Shown here piece by piece: positions 47,014 through 56,178 of a DNA stretch of 64,000 nt. How positions within the stretch are numbered: position 1 is the first letter of the stretch; every line of letters begins with the position of its first letter. The translations under genes and the position numbers were made by a program. Source of the stretch: Paeniglutamicibacter cryotolerans (GTDB lineage Bacteria; Actinomycetota; Actinomycetes; Actinomycetales; Micrococcaceae); NCBI RefSeq assembly GCF_014190875.1, contig NZ_JACHVS010000001.1, positions 1,922,001 to 1,986,000 of the forward strand, given 5' to 3'. Under the pieces are notes generated by a model. The model was not told the DNA's origin, ran no database searches, and saw only the letters and a list, made by a program, of their open reading frames with translations.

Positions 47014-48270
47014 ATGACCGCTCCTCATATTGTCGACCCTGCCACCGTACTTTCCGAAGCATTAGGCGACGCGTCGCCCGATCTGATGCGTCACTTGCTG
47101 CAAACCATGATCAATGCCCTGCTTTCAGCCGACGCGGACGCCGTGGCCGGCGCCGAATGGGGCAAGCCCTCATCCGAGCGCCTGGCCCAACGCAACGGCT
47201 ACCGCCACCGCGAGCTCGACACCCGCGCCGGCACCATCGATGTCGCCATCCCGAAACTGCGCCAGGGCACCTACTTCCCCGACTGGCTCCTGGAGCGCCG
47301 CAAGCGCGCCGAAGCGGCCATGATCACCGTCGTCGCTGACTGCTACCTTGCCGGGGTCTCCACCCGGCGCATGGACAAGCTCGTGAAAACCCTGGGCATC
47401 CACTCCCTGTCCAAATCACAGGTCTCCCGCATGGCCACGGACCTCGACGAGCAGGTCCACGCGTTCCGCACCCGGCCGCTGGGCGATGCGGGCCCGTTCA
47501 CGTTCGTCGCCGCCGACGCACTGACGATGAAGGTCCGCGAGGCCGGGAGGGTGATCAATGCGGTGGTCATGGTCGCCACCGGCGTCAACGCGGACGGTCA
47601 CCGCGAGGTCCTCGGGGTCCGCGTGGCCACCAGCGAGACCAAGGCCGCCTGGAACATGTTCTTCGCCGACCTGGTGGCCCGCGGCCTGACCGGGGTCCTG
47701 ATGGTCACTTCCGACGCGCATGCCGGCCTGGTCGAGGCCATCGCGGCGAACCTTCCCGGGACGTCCTGGCAACGCTGCCGCACCCACTATGCGGCGAACC
47801 TGATGTCAGCGACCCCGAAAAACCTCTGGCCGGCGGTGAAAGCCATGCTGCACTCGGTCTATGACCAGCCGGATGCAGCCAGCGTGAACGCCCAGTTCGA
47901 CCGGCTCCTGGACTACGTCGAGGAAAAGCTCCCGAAGGTGTTCGAGCACCTGGACGCAGCCCGTGCCGACATCCTCGCGTTCACTGCGTTCCCGAAGGAT
48001 GTCTGGCAGCAAGTCTGGTCCAATAATCCCAATGAGCGTTTGAACAAGGAGATCCGCCGCCGGACCGACGTGGTCGGGATCTTCCCCAACCGCGACGCGA
48101 TCATCCGCCTGGTCGGGGCCGTCCTGGCGGAGCAAAGTGATGAATGGGCCGAGGGGCGCCGCTACTTCGGCCTTGAAGTCCTGGCCCGCTGCCGCCTCAC
48201 CATCGTGGACTCCGGCCCCGAAACACGCAGCGACCTGCCCGGACTGGAAACCCTGGAAGCCGCCGCATGA
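47014..48270 (+). CDS. IS256 (mutator) family transposase
   Basis: 418 residues. Mutator-type motifs: FVAADALTMKVREAG (first Asp), LMVTSDAHAGLVEAIAANL (second Asp), the family signature TSWQRCRTHYAANLMS, and the C-terminal Glu region WSNNPNERLNKEIRRRTDV. Intact; the upstream region includes the AAAGGACATCTCACG ribosome site. Its stop overlaps the start of the small passenger gene. Confidence 0.93.
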   Translation: MTAPHIVDPATVLSEALGDASPDLMRHLLQTMINALLSADADAVAGAEWGKPSSERLAQRNGYRHRELDTRAGTIDVAIPKLRQGTYFPDWLLERRKRAEAAMITVVADCYLAGVSTRRMDKLVKTLGIHSLSKSQVSRMATDLDEQVHAFRTRPLGDAGPFTFVAADALTMKVREAGRVINAVVMVATGVNADGHREVLGVRVATSETKAAWNMFFADLVARGLTGVLMVTSDAHAGLVEAIAANLPGTSWQRCRTHYAANLMSATPKNLWPAVKAMLHSVYDQPDAASVNAQFDRLLDYVEEKLPKVFEHLDAARADILAFTAFPKDVWQQVWSNNPNERLNKEIRRRTDVVGIFPNRDAIIRLVGAVLAEQSDEWAEGRRYFGLEVLARCRLTIVDSGPETRSDLPGLETLEAAA

Positions 48271-48482
48271 GCCACACCCGGACCGCTGCCCCGGAACGCG
48301 GGGACGACCCCGCGCTTCTTGCTGCCGGCCACGACACCGGCTGGTGGGACGAGCACGGCTGCCCGGCGCCCTGGCCCGCGGACTTCTGGCAGCCCGACGG
48401 CACGATCAACCCCGCTTGGCAGCACGCCGGCATCACCCACGAGGAGGTACCCTTCACCGAGTCAGATAACCACAGCTTCTAG
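48267..48482 (+). CDS. Small passenger protein of IS256 element
   Basis: 71 residues, acidic, Trp/Pro-rich (GHDTGWWDEHGCPAPWPADF). ATGA overlap with the transposase stop implies coupled translation. It lies inside the inverted repeats, so it moves with the element. Function unknown; may modulate transposition. Confidence 0.65.
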   Translation: MSHTRTAAPERGDDPALLAAGHDTGWWDEHGCPAPWPADFWQPDGTINPAWQHAGITHEEVPFTESDNHSF

Positions 48483-48530
48483 CCCTCACCAACCTCGAAG
48501 CACCAAAACGGTTACACCACTCCACGGGAC

Positions 48531-49110
48531 TTGACCCTGGTTAGGCTCATGGCTCGGTGGTGCCGACATTTTCTTGCACGCTCTAGGAAGCTAACTGGAC
48601 ATTTTCACGTGGATGGAAATCTGAGGTGACCCGGGAAAGATGCCTCTCGCAAAAAGACGGCATGATTTCCGGGATACTTCAGAGTGCCCGCGCTTGGGTG
48701 CGTGGCGAGGCCAAAATGATGAAGACGCGCGCCGTAGGCAGGCATGCGATGGGCGCGCGGCCAGAGACCTACGTGGGGGCAGCACGCTATCCCGCGTATA
48801 CGGCCGGCCAGGCCGGTGTCGTCGCGCATGTCGCCGCAGGGCAACTCGAGTGTCAATGGCAGCGCGAACAGCGCCCAATGGTCATTCAAGAGCTAGTACC
48901 TAAAACCAGCGGTTGCGCAACGACATCTGCTGGTCGGTTTTCGACCCAAGTAAGCCTGCTGGCGAGCCCTTCGAACATTCCGTTTGAGGATCTGTGACCG
49001 AACAGATATCGCCGTCTCTTGAGTATGAGTCACCTGGGTGCGCGGCACAGTGTGGATGATGCTCGGCAAAATTCGCCCCAGCGCGTCCGAAGCGCCAGAA
49101 GCCTGCTGAC
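48531..49110. other. Gene-free region with dispersed repeat
   Basis: Between the IS256 element and the DUF262 gene. Holds copy C of the dispersed repeat (48638-48674). Overlapping short frames on both strands show no family or ribosome site. Confidence 0.5.
48638..48674 (+). repeat. Dispersed ~30-bp repeat, copy C
   Basis: ATGCCTCTCGCAAAAAGACG followed by GCATGATTTCCGGGAT. Related to copies at 14309 and 39490, same orientation. Confidence 0.5.
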
Positions 49111-51345
49111 CTATTCGTCGTCAGCTTCGTTTGTGCTCTCCGCGACGACCAGTTCGGCCTCGATCTGCTCTGAGTCTTGGACATCCTCGCCGACCTCGTT
49201 TCCTCGGTCATCTTCGCCAAGGCTGGCGCGGTATTCGTTGCGAACCTCCCAGAGCGACTTCCCAGACTCCTGGATCTTCCAGAATCGCCAACCATTGATG
49301 ACGCCCCGATACAGGCCGGTCGAGTTGGCAGCCACCCCCGCCGCGGACGGCGTGTCATAACCAACATCGTCGACGAACACGCGCCCGTCGAGCCCGACCG
49401 CGGCGGTCGCACCGTTCAGGACAGCGGGGCGAGCGACGAGCACGGTTCCCGGCTGAATGAGCCCCTCCGAGACAAGTAGCGCCAGGTCGACTTCCCCCGA
49501 AGCTTCAGGCTGGACCGGCTGCGTTGCGAGCCCAATATGTCCTGCTGGTGCAGGCCAAACCTTTAGGACCGACGCCGCGAGCATCGTCGTACGCGCAGTG
49601 ATCAGCGTCTCGTCCCAATTGGTCGGCGCGGACTGAATGACATCGTTCGTGAGGAGCACGTCGTTGATGTGCTGAAAGTGCTCTACCTTCTTCGACCATG
49701 ATCCGTTTGAAACCTTCGAATTCAGTTTCTGGGTCACTAAGGTGAGGTTGCCGAGTTCGTGCAGAGTGCGGTCGCGTGACGCCGCCTTCGTTTCGGCTTC
49801 GTCGGGCGACCATATAGCCGGCCAGTTTGCCCGCCACTTTTGAGGGAGTAAGTGCTCGACCGTACCGACCCCACGCGCGATCGGCCCCATACCGAGTGCA
49901 TTCCAATCAGGGTAACCACGGCGGTAGTCTTCGAGCGCTTCAAGGATCATTCGGAGTCGAGCACGGAGATACTTGTTGTATGCGGGCGCACCCTTCAGCG
50001 TCGAGGCGACCTCTGTGTCGTCCGGCCAGTACCCGACGGGCGTCTTGTTCGAAGCGAGGTAGGACTGGACTTCAATGGCCAGACGATCGTGCGGCTGCCT
50101 GCTGAGGTGGACGATGAGGTCGACCATGAATCGGTTTGTGCCCTGCGAGGGCGCTTTTACGATCGCGCGGCGGACGAACCAGCTTTCGAGGTACTTGAGG
50201 ATCTGGGTCTTGTCTTTTTCCGGAACATCGGATTGCGGCTCCTCATCGAGCCAGATCAGCAGCGGTCGCACGACCTCAGAATCGAGAGTGCCGACACGAT
50301 AACTGAACCATTGCACCCTCGTCAACGGACCGTTTACCGCTTGCGCCCCCTCGATGACGAACCGATATCTATCCGCAGCCGTCTTGATCTCCGGTAGCAA
50401 ACTGGACAGGTCGGGCCGCCTGTCGGTCACGTAGCCCTTGAATTGCGTGAATAGCTCTCGGATCGGGAAGTCTTCGAGCCGTCGGGCGCGCAGCCAGTGC
50501 CAGAGGAACCAGGACGCACGCGGGTGCGAGGTGCGTCCGGCCGTGACCTGAGTGACCCACCACGGACTCTCGAGTTCAGCCCAGTTACTGAGGTACGCGA
50601 CTTCGACTTCCGCTTCGGTTCCGGCGTGATTCTGGAAGATGAAGTTCTTGATGAGGTCCGCGGCGCTCAGCGGCTCGCCCCGTGCATTCAGCGTCTCAAA
50701 GATCGCCTGCGCATCCTCTGTCGCGTCGAGGCGAATGCTCACGATCTCAAGCTGACCGGACACGGCATCAACGAGGAGCTTCGCGCTGATCTCGAGCTCG
50801 TCCGCTTTGTCGAGCCACGCGCCGATGGAGTCGCTGAAGTACTGATGCGCCTCAGCGAGCCGCGACGGCACGACGCTCGAATAGTCAACCGGAGCAGGGG
50901 CGCTCATGACCGATTTGAATCCCGCCCGGTCGAGATTCGTCGGCCAGACCTTGTAGCGGTCCTCAGGCTTCTTGTGGAAGGCGGCCGGATTGACGATGAG
51001 CGGCTCGACCTGTGCCGCGAGCATTGCCAGACCGCGGGATTCAAGCTGCGAGTGAAGTGAATCGAGGAGGATCTGGAGCGTCGTGAGTCGCTGCTGACCA
51101 TCGATGACACTCCACTCCTGCATGGTGCCAAGCGTGGAAGGCAGCTGCTGTACGACGAAAGCGCCGAGGAAGTGCGTGGCGGCCGGGTTCTTCGTGGCCA
51201 GCACATCAGCGAGCCGCGCTATGTCCTCCCAGAGGGGCTGCCATTGCCGCTCCTTGGACCAGACGTAAGGGCGCTGGAAAAGTGGCACCACCATTCTTGA
51301 GGGCTGATAGAAGACCTCCCGTGGATTGACCTTTTCGGGCTTCAT
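49111..51345 (-). CDS. DUF262/DUF1524 (GmrSD-like) endonuclease with RAMA-like C-terminus
   Basis: 744 residues. The N-terminal DUF262 domain has the nucleotide-binding/hydrolysis motif VIDGQQRLTT (Asp82-Arg86). The DUF1524 HNH nuclease has VEHLLPQKW (His498) and LGNLTLVTQKLNS (Asn533). A C-terminal segment (about 640-715: GLIQPGTVLVARPAV, VGYDTPSAAGVAA, GWRFWKI) resembles the RAMA domain that reads or accompanies adenine methylation. GmrSD and BrxU relatives cleave modified phage DNA; specificity here is unknown. It stands alone, leftward, after a weak AAGG site. An acidic tail ends the protein. Domain fusion makes it a likely modification-dependent restriction enzyme. Confidence 0.85.
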   Translation of the reverse strand: MKPEKVNPREVFYQPSRMVVPLFQRPYVWSKERQWQPLWEDIARLADVLATKNPAATHFLGAFVVQQLPSTLGTMQEWSVIDGQQRLTTLQILLDSLHSQLESRGLAMLAAQVEPLIVNPAAFHKKPEDRYKVWPTNLDRAGFKSVMSAPAPVDYSSVVPSRLAEAHQYFSDSIGAWLDKADELEISAKLLVDAVSGQLEIVSIRLDATEDAQAIFETLNARGEPLSAADLIKNFIFQNHAGTEAEVEVAYLSNWAELESPWWVTQVTAGRTSHPRASWFLWHWLRARRLEDFPIRELFTQFKGYVTDRRPDLSSLLPEIKTAADRYRFVIEGAQAVNGPLTRVQWFSYRVGTLDSEVVRPLLIWLDEEPQSDVPEKDKTQILKYLESWFVRRAIVKAPSQGTNRFMVDLIVHLSRQPHDRLAIEVQSYLASNKTPVGYWPDDTEVASTLKGAPAYNKYLRARLRMILEALEDYRRGYPDWNALGMGPIARGVGTVEHLLPQKWRANWPAIWSPDEAETKAASRDRTLHELGNLTLVTQKLNSKVSNGSWSKKVEHFQHINDVLLTNDVIQSAPTNWDETLITARTTMLAASVLKVWPAPAGHIGLATQPVQPEASGEVDLALLVSEGLIQPGTVLVARPAVLNGATAAVGLDGRVFVDDVGYDTPSAAGVAANSTGLYRGVINGWRFWKIQESGKSLWEVRNEYRASLGEDDRGNEVGEDVQDSEQIEAELVVAESTNEADDE

Positions 51346-51484
51346 GCCTTGTTCTCGTTCGTCGTCATAACTGCGTATTCCTAGCTGGGTGAATCAATTG
51401 TCATCCGCTGTCATCGGTTCTCCTTAAGGGATGGCCCGAGACAGACCCACATCTGAACCTACACAGCGTCGCTGACGTTCAGGA

Positions 51485-52250
51485 TCACCAACGGTCTCGG
51501 CGCGCCGCGCCGCGCCTCCGGTGTCCATCGGAAACGGCCGTTTCCGGCATGGAATGGCCTCTATGGATATTTACCGGACATGCTGCTTCAGTGATGCACT
51601 CGCCCTGGCTGTGCGCCGGTCTGGGGTTCGCTGGGGGTTCTCCGACCTCGGGGATGGTGTGGCCGCTGCAGGCCGCCTTGGTTACCGCGGCCTGCTCGAT
51701 GCGCGATACGGTAAACCGTCGCATTGCGTCGCGCATTCGGCACCACCCTACGAGGTACCACTGGCCGTCCGTGGAGGCGAACAACACGGGTTCGACGTCA
51801 GGGGTGGTCGTGGTCCTGTCTCTCGATGTGTAGCGAATGCGGACTACTCAATGCTCGGCCATCGCTTCCTCCAGGGGGGGACCTGACCATGCGCGATGAG
51901 GAGGGCGGCGTGCTGACCTAGATACGGTGGGCCAGCTCGTCGGCTCTTGCCCGCGTTCTTGGATCGAGGACGTCCAGGATCTTCTGGATACCGGCTGCTG
52001 CCAGGTCGGCGTAGGGGCATCGGGTGCGGCGGACACGGCCGCCATGAGCGCCACGGCCTGCGCGGGAGACAGGCTGACGGGTGGCAGGGACGCGTCGGCG
52101 GCCAATCCGTACCCACCGCCCGGACCTGGGCGCGCCCATAGAGGCGCGCCGCTGTTCTCCAGCGCATCGAGGTCTCTCTTGATCGTGCGCACGGAAACCT
52201 CGCACTCTCCGGCCAACCGTTCGGCGGACCCCCCACGCGCCGCTGCGGCT
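51485..52250 (-). pseudogene. YafY/WYL-type transcriptional regulator, truncated and frameshifted
   Basis: Remains of an HTH-WYL regulator. The HTH (AERLAGECEVSVRTIKRDLD, GAPLWARPGPGGGYGL) reads near 52050-52240 but its first helix is missing. The middle continues in another frame (ADLAAAGIQKILDVLDPRTR). The WYL domain is at 51590-51850 (RYTSRDRTTTTPDVEPVLFA, WYLVGWCRMRDAMRRFTVSR). At least two frameshifts, plus a lost N-terminus near 52250. Confidence 0.75.
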
Positions 52251-52352
52251 TAACCACTCAAGCTGGCCGAAGGCAAGACGACCACAAGGTCAGCCGTGAG
52301 CATTCCGGCTTAGGCCACTAACGCATTGCTGCCGTATGGCAGTGTCGGAAGC

Positions 52353-52927
52353 CTAGTGAGAACGCTGAATGATCCGGTACACCGTGCTCCGGGCCACTCC
52401 GAAGAGTTCGGCGATTTCGGCGCTGGTGTGCTGGCCTCCGCGGTGGAGGGCGACGAGGTGTTTTTCCTGGGCGGGGGAGAGCTTGGGCTGTTTGCCGCGG
52501 AGCCTGCCCTTGGCCTTGGCGATTTGCATGCCTCCGCGGGTGCGGGCGCGGATGAGGTCGGATTCGAATTCGGCGACCATGGCCAGGACGTTGAACAGCA
52601 GCTGGCCGACGGGGCCGGTGGGGTCGTGGATGGAACCGCCGAGACTGAGCTTGATGTTGCGCTTGGTGAGGTCCTCGACGATGTCGCGGGCGTCGGGCAG
52701 GGAGCGGGCGAGCCGGTCCAGCTTGGTGACCACCAGGGTGTCCCCGGCCCGGCATGCGGCGAGGGCTTGGTTCAGTCCCGGGCGTTCGCGGTTCCGTCCC
52801 GTGAGGCCGTGGTTGACATAGACCAGATCCTCAGGCACGCCGAGAGACTGGAGTCCCGCTTGCTGGGAGGAGAGGTCTTGTTGGTTGGTGGAGAGACGCG
52901 GGCGTACCCGACCAAGTGCGGTGACAT
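52353..52927 (-). pseudogene. Serine resolvase/invertase, frameshifted
   Basis: A serine recombinase split by one lesion. The first frame starts MSPHLVGYARVS (catalytic Ser). A GA duplication near 52890 breaks STNQQDLSSQQAGLQSLG, and the rest continues from about 52885 to 52353 with VVTKLDRLARSLPDARDIVE, AEFESDLIRARTRGG and a C-terminal HTH (SAEIAELFGVARSTVYRI). A start at 52838 could still make a 161-residue protein lacking the catalytic serine. Confidence 0.82.
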
Positions 52928-53009
52928 GGATTGTGTAGCGTTTGCACCACCTTCACCGGGCATTAGTGCTGGCGGGGCATGCGCGAATCTGCAGGCTGCC
53001 GAAATAATT

Positions 53010-54581
53010 GAATTTTCGTAACTGTTCAGGGGGTGGCGGGGATCCAGGGGTCCCCGGCGAACGCGTCCTGGAGCGCCCGGAGCGTGTTGGCGCCCTGCTT
53101 GCAGGCGGTGCCCACGTAGGAGCGGATGGCCAGGAACGCCTCGGCGCCGTCCCATGAGCGCCAGGAGCCGGAGACCTTCTGCTGCAGCTTGACCATGCGG
53201 ATACCGCGCTCGGCTTCGTTGTTCGAGAACGGGACCCGGAAGTCGCTCGCGAAACGCAGGACATCATCCCGGTTCACGTCCAGGCGCCGGAGCAGGGACC
53301 TGATGGTTCCCAGGGCCGGACGCCCGCGTTTGCCGATGGGCGGAGGCAACGGGTTCAGCCTGATTCCCTCGGCAACCAGGCGTTGGTATCGGCGTCGGTA
53401 GCCACGCAGGACCCGCTTGTTCAAGCGGGTCCGCCCGGCGTCCTTGGCCTCGTTGACGGCCACCAGGATTTCGACCAGCAACCCCGCCAGCCCGGTGGCC
53501 CATTGCTGCCCGGTGCCCTCCGCGATCCCGTCCAACTCCCGCAGGTGGTGGACATCGCACAACCCGTGTTGCACCGGGAACTTCCGGTAGGCCGGCAGCC
53601 CGTCGTGGACCGCGACCCCGGTGAAACCGTGACCCAGGATCCCGCCGGAGCCGATCGCCTCGGCTGAGCGGCCGGTGGCCAGATGCAGCAGCGTCAACTC
53701 GGGCGTGCATGCCACGTGCACCCTCCGCAGCACCCCGTTGACGCGGGCCCCCGTCTCATCGAAGTGTACCACCGAGGCGTGCCGCAGCCCCCGGCGGGCC
53801 GTTTCGAGGAATGGTTCCAGCAGTGTCTTTGCCCGGGCGGCCAGGGAAGCCAGCCACCCGGTGGACACCGGCGCGCCGAACGCGTCGGCCATGAGCTCGG
53901 CGGTGCGGGCGACCGGCAGGTGCTGCCGGTGCAGCAGGTAGGCGCCAAGTCCCTGGATCCGCGGTCCATAGCAGGTGGTGGCAGTCGCCTCGGGAGGGAA
54001 CAGGGCCTCGGTGCGGTGCCCGCAGGAACACGTGCGGGTGAGCACCCGGTGCTCAACGATCTGGAGCCGGATCGGCGGCAGATCGAAGACCTGCCGGAAA
54101 CGGTCCCCGGATATTGGTGCATCCGCCAGGTCCAGCCCGCACCGTCCGCAGGCGTCGGGTTCCTGGAAGAGCACTTCATCGGGGTGTTCGGCAGGCTCCA
54201 GGCGCATCCCCGCTTCCCCGGACTGCTTGCCGGGCTTGCGCCCGGTGGGCTGGCGCAGGGATCTGGGCGGGGGTTTGATGAACGCGTCGGTGCTGGGCGG
54301 CTTGGAGGAGTTCTGTGAGTTTTTCCCCAGGCGAACCTCGAGGGTGGCGACGGTGGCCTTCAAAGTGTCGATCTCGGATTTCAGTTGCACGATCAGCGCA
54401 TCGCGTTCCTCCAGCCGGGCCAGCAAGGCCTGGACCGTGGGGACAACGGATGAATCGGACATGGAAACCAGCCAACCCTGGCGAGACGGTGCCTATCTGC
54501 GAACACTTTCAGGATCCACCCGCAGGGACGGGAAACCGCGGCAACACGCCGCACCAACCCCCTGAACAGTTACGAATTTTC
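53010..54581 (-). mobile_element. IS66 family insertion sequence with 8-bp target duplication
   Basis: Inverted ends GTAACTGTTCAGGGGGT (53018-53034) and complement (54557-54573), flanked by exact direct repeats GAATTTTC (53010-53017 and 54574-54581). Single-gene type without the accessory tnpA/tnpB genes. Inserted between the resolvase remnant and the second ISL3. Confidence 0.92.
53026..54462 (-). CDS. IS66 family transposase (stand-alone type)
   Basis: 478 residues. N-terminal coiled coil (DALIVQLKSEIDTLKATVAT), linker NSSKPPSTD, zinc ribbon (ACGRCGLDL, RTCSCGHRT), then the DDE core: VVHFDETGARVNGVLRRVHV (Asp), VAVHDGLPAYRKF (Asp) and PFSNNEAERGIRMVKLQQKV (Glu). Intact; stop lies in the terminal repeat region. 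Confidence 0.93.
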   Translation of the reverse strand: MSDSSVVPTVQALLARLEERDALIVQLKSEIDTLKATVATLEVRLGKNSQNSSKPPSTDAFIKPPPRSLRQPTGRKPGKQSGEAGMRLEPAEHPDEVLFQEPDACGRCGLDLADAPISGDRFRQVFDLPPIRLQIVEHRVLTRTCSCGHRTEALFPPEATATTCYGPRIQGLGAYLLHRQHLPVARTAELMADAFGAPVSTGWLASLAARAKTLLEPFLETARRGLRHASVVHFDETGARVNGVLRRVHVACTPELTLLHLATGRSAEAIGSGGILGHGFTGVAVHDGLPAYRKFPVQHGLCDVHHLRELDGIAEGTGQQWATGLAGLLVEILVAVNEAKDAGRTRLNKRVLRGYRRRYQRLVAEGIRLNPLPPPIGKRGRPALGTIRSLLRRLDVNRDDVLRFASDFRVPFSNNEAERGIRMVKLQQKVSGSWRSWDGAEAFLAIRSYVGTACKQGANTLRALQDAFAGDPWIPATP

Positions 54582-54707
54582 AATGTTTTTAAATGTCGGG
54601 TCTTTTGTCAGTGGGTGTCGCGCTGGGGGATCGGTGAAGGGAACTTGTGGAAGGAAGTTCGCCATCGTCAAGCGATACCTCTTCATATTCAATGTGGCCA
54701 AGTTTCC

Positions 54708-56079
54708 GGGCTCTTGAACTTTGGACGTGGTGCTGGTGTTCAGCACGGCCGGAGGCCCGCCGTGGACAACAGTATACGAAGCCGATAGTTCCGGTGATTC
54801 CGGTAGCCCCGGCCGATCCGTTTCATGTTCTTCGCCGTCAGGTTCGCCGCCTCACTACGGGCATTGGTCAACCGGGTCACGCAGAACACCTGAAGCTCCG
54901 CCTTCCACGACTTCAGGGTCCGCAGCAGCGATTTTGCCTCCGGCATCGTGGTCGCCCGCACGCCGGCTTCCAGCGCCTCCCAAGCCGTTCCGAACGCCTC
55001 CAAATCGGTGGTTTTTAGCAGCTCCCGGACCTTCTCCTTCACCGCATACACGACACCGAGCTCAATATCGGCGGCAATGATCTCCTCCAACCGCACCTGC
55101 TGTCTGGAGCTCATGTTCTCCACGTTGCAGGTCAGCAGTTTCCGGTACTTGTAGCTCGGTTCGGTCATCCGTCCGCGCCGGCCCACCGTCTCATGAGAGC
55201 GGCGCAACCGCACCGCGGTGACCATCCGATTACTCAAGGCAACAACGTGGAAATGGTCCACCGTGATCTCCGCTTCAGGCAGCGCCTCGCGGACCGCCTT
55301 GCGGAACTCGGCTGACATGTCCATCGCCACGATCCTCACCCGGTCCCTCCAGGCTCGGGGCCTCTTTCCGATCCAGGAGAGCACCGTGGGCCCGCGCCGG
55401 CCATCGACAACGTCCAGGATCGTGCCGGTTTCCAGTCTCCGTGAACACGATCGACCACGGCTCGACCCGCATCACCTTGCCCGTGGTTCCCAGCACGTAG
55501 CGGACCTTACGAAACCGGTGCTCATCGACGCCCAGCCAGCGCACGTGCCGGGCGTCCACGTCCCCGACGGTCTTCTCGGTGGCGGTCAGTTTGCGCATCA
55601 CCGTCGGCCAGGAGACACCGGACGCCCGGGCGATGCCCGTCACGGCGCGCAGCTCGTTCATGCCGGCGTCCACGATCTCGCCCACCAGGCGCGTGGTCAG
55701 CCGTGAGCGCAGCGGCAGCTGCTCGGTGCACTGCACAAAGGAGCGCCGCGTGCAGGCAGCCTCCCGGCAGGCGAGCCTGCGTTTGCGCACCAGCACCTGC
55801 AGGTCCTTCCCGCCGCAGGCCACGTCCTTGACCCGGTGCACGGGTCTGGCCTGGATGCGCGAGGAAAGAACCCCGCAGGAAGGGCACCCGGCCTCGGTGG
55901 AAAGCGGCTCGACGACAACGGTGCGCCCGGCCGTGGAAGTCTCCACGGACAGCACCCGGTAGTCCTCGAGATTGAACAAAATCGACGCGGCATCAACAGC
56001 GCCGGTATCCTTGAACACGGCTCGTAGTCCTCAGTATGAATGTCTTGAACAACACCAATACTTGCAGGGCTACGAGCCC
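54708..56079 (-). mobile_element. Second ISL3 family element, decayed (ends approximate)
   Basis: Outer sequence GGGCTC at 54708 is matched by GAGCCC at 56074-56079; beyond this the ends are only loosely similar and no target duplication is seen. The transposase has one frameshift. Confidence 0.6.
54740..56018 (-). pseudogene. ISL3 family transposase, frameshifted
   Basis: N-terminal part: zinc finger region (CPSCGVLSSRI, RRLACREAACTRRSF), HTH, and WLGVDEHRFRKVRYVLG with the first Asp. A one-base insertion near 55436 changes SIVFT-DLETG to SIVFTETGN. The C-terminal part follows in the next frame: IVAMDMSAEFRKAVREAL (second Asp), VDHFHVVALSNRMVTAVR, and TNARSEAANLTAKNMKR (Glu region). It is a different subgroup from the ISL3 at 39910. 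Confidence 0.85.
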
Positions 56080-56178
56080 TATCTATATTTGGGACACCAC
56101 GCTAAAAGTCCGAGAGCCAGTTTCCGTAGCTGACGTGTCTCGAAGTTGCCTGCCGTAGGTTCCGAATACCCTGGTCAG

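Larger units (their letters stand above)
46901..48530 (+). mobile_element. IS256 family insertion sequence
   Basis: Inverted ends GCCCCGTAGAGTGGTGTAAC (46901-46920) and GTTACACCACTCCACGGGAC (48511-48530), 18 of 20 matching. Carries an intact transposase and a 71-residue passenger gene. No target duplication found. The stretch 46650-46900 before it holds no gene. Confidence 0.82.
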
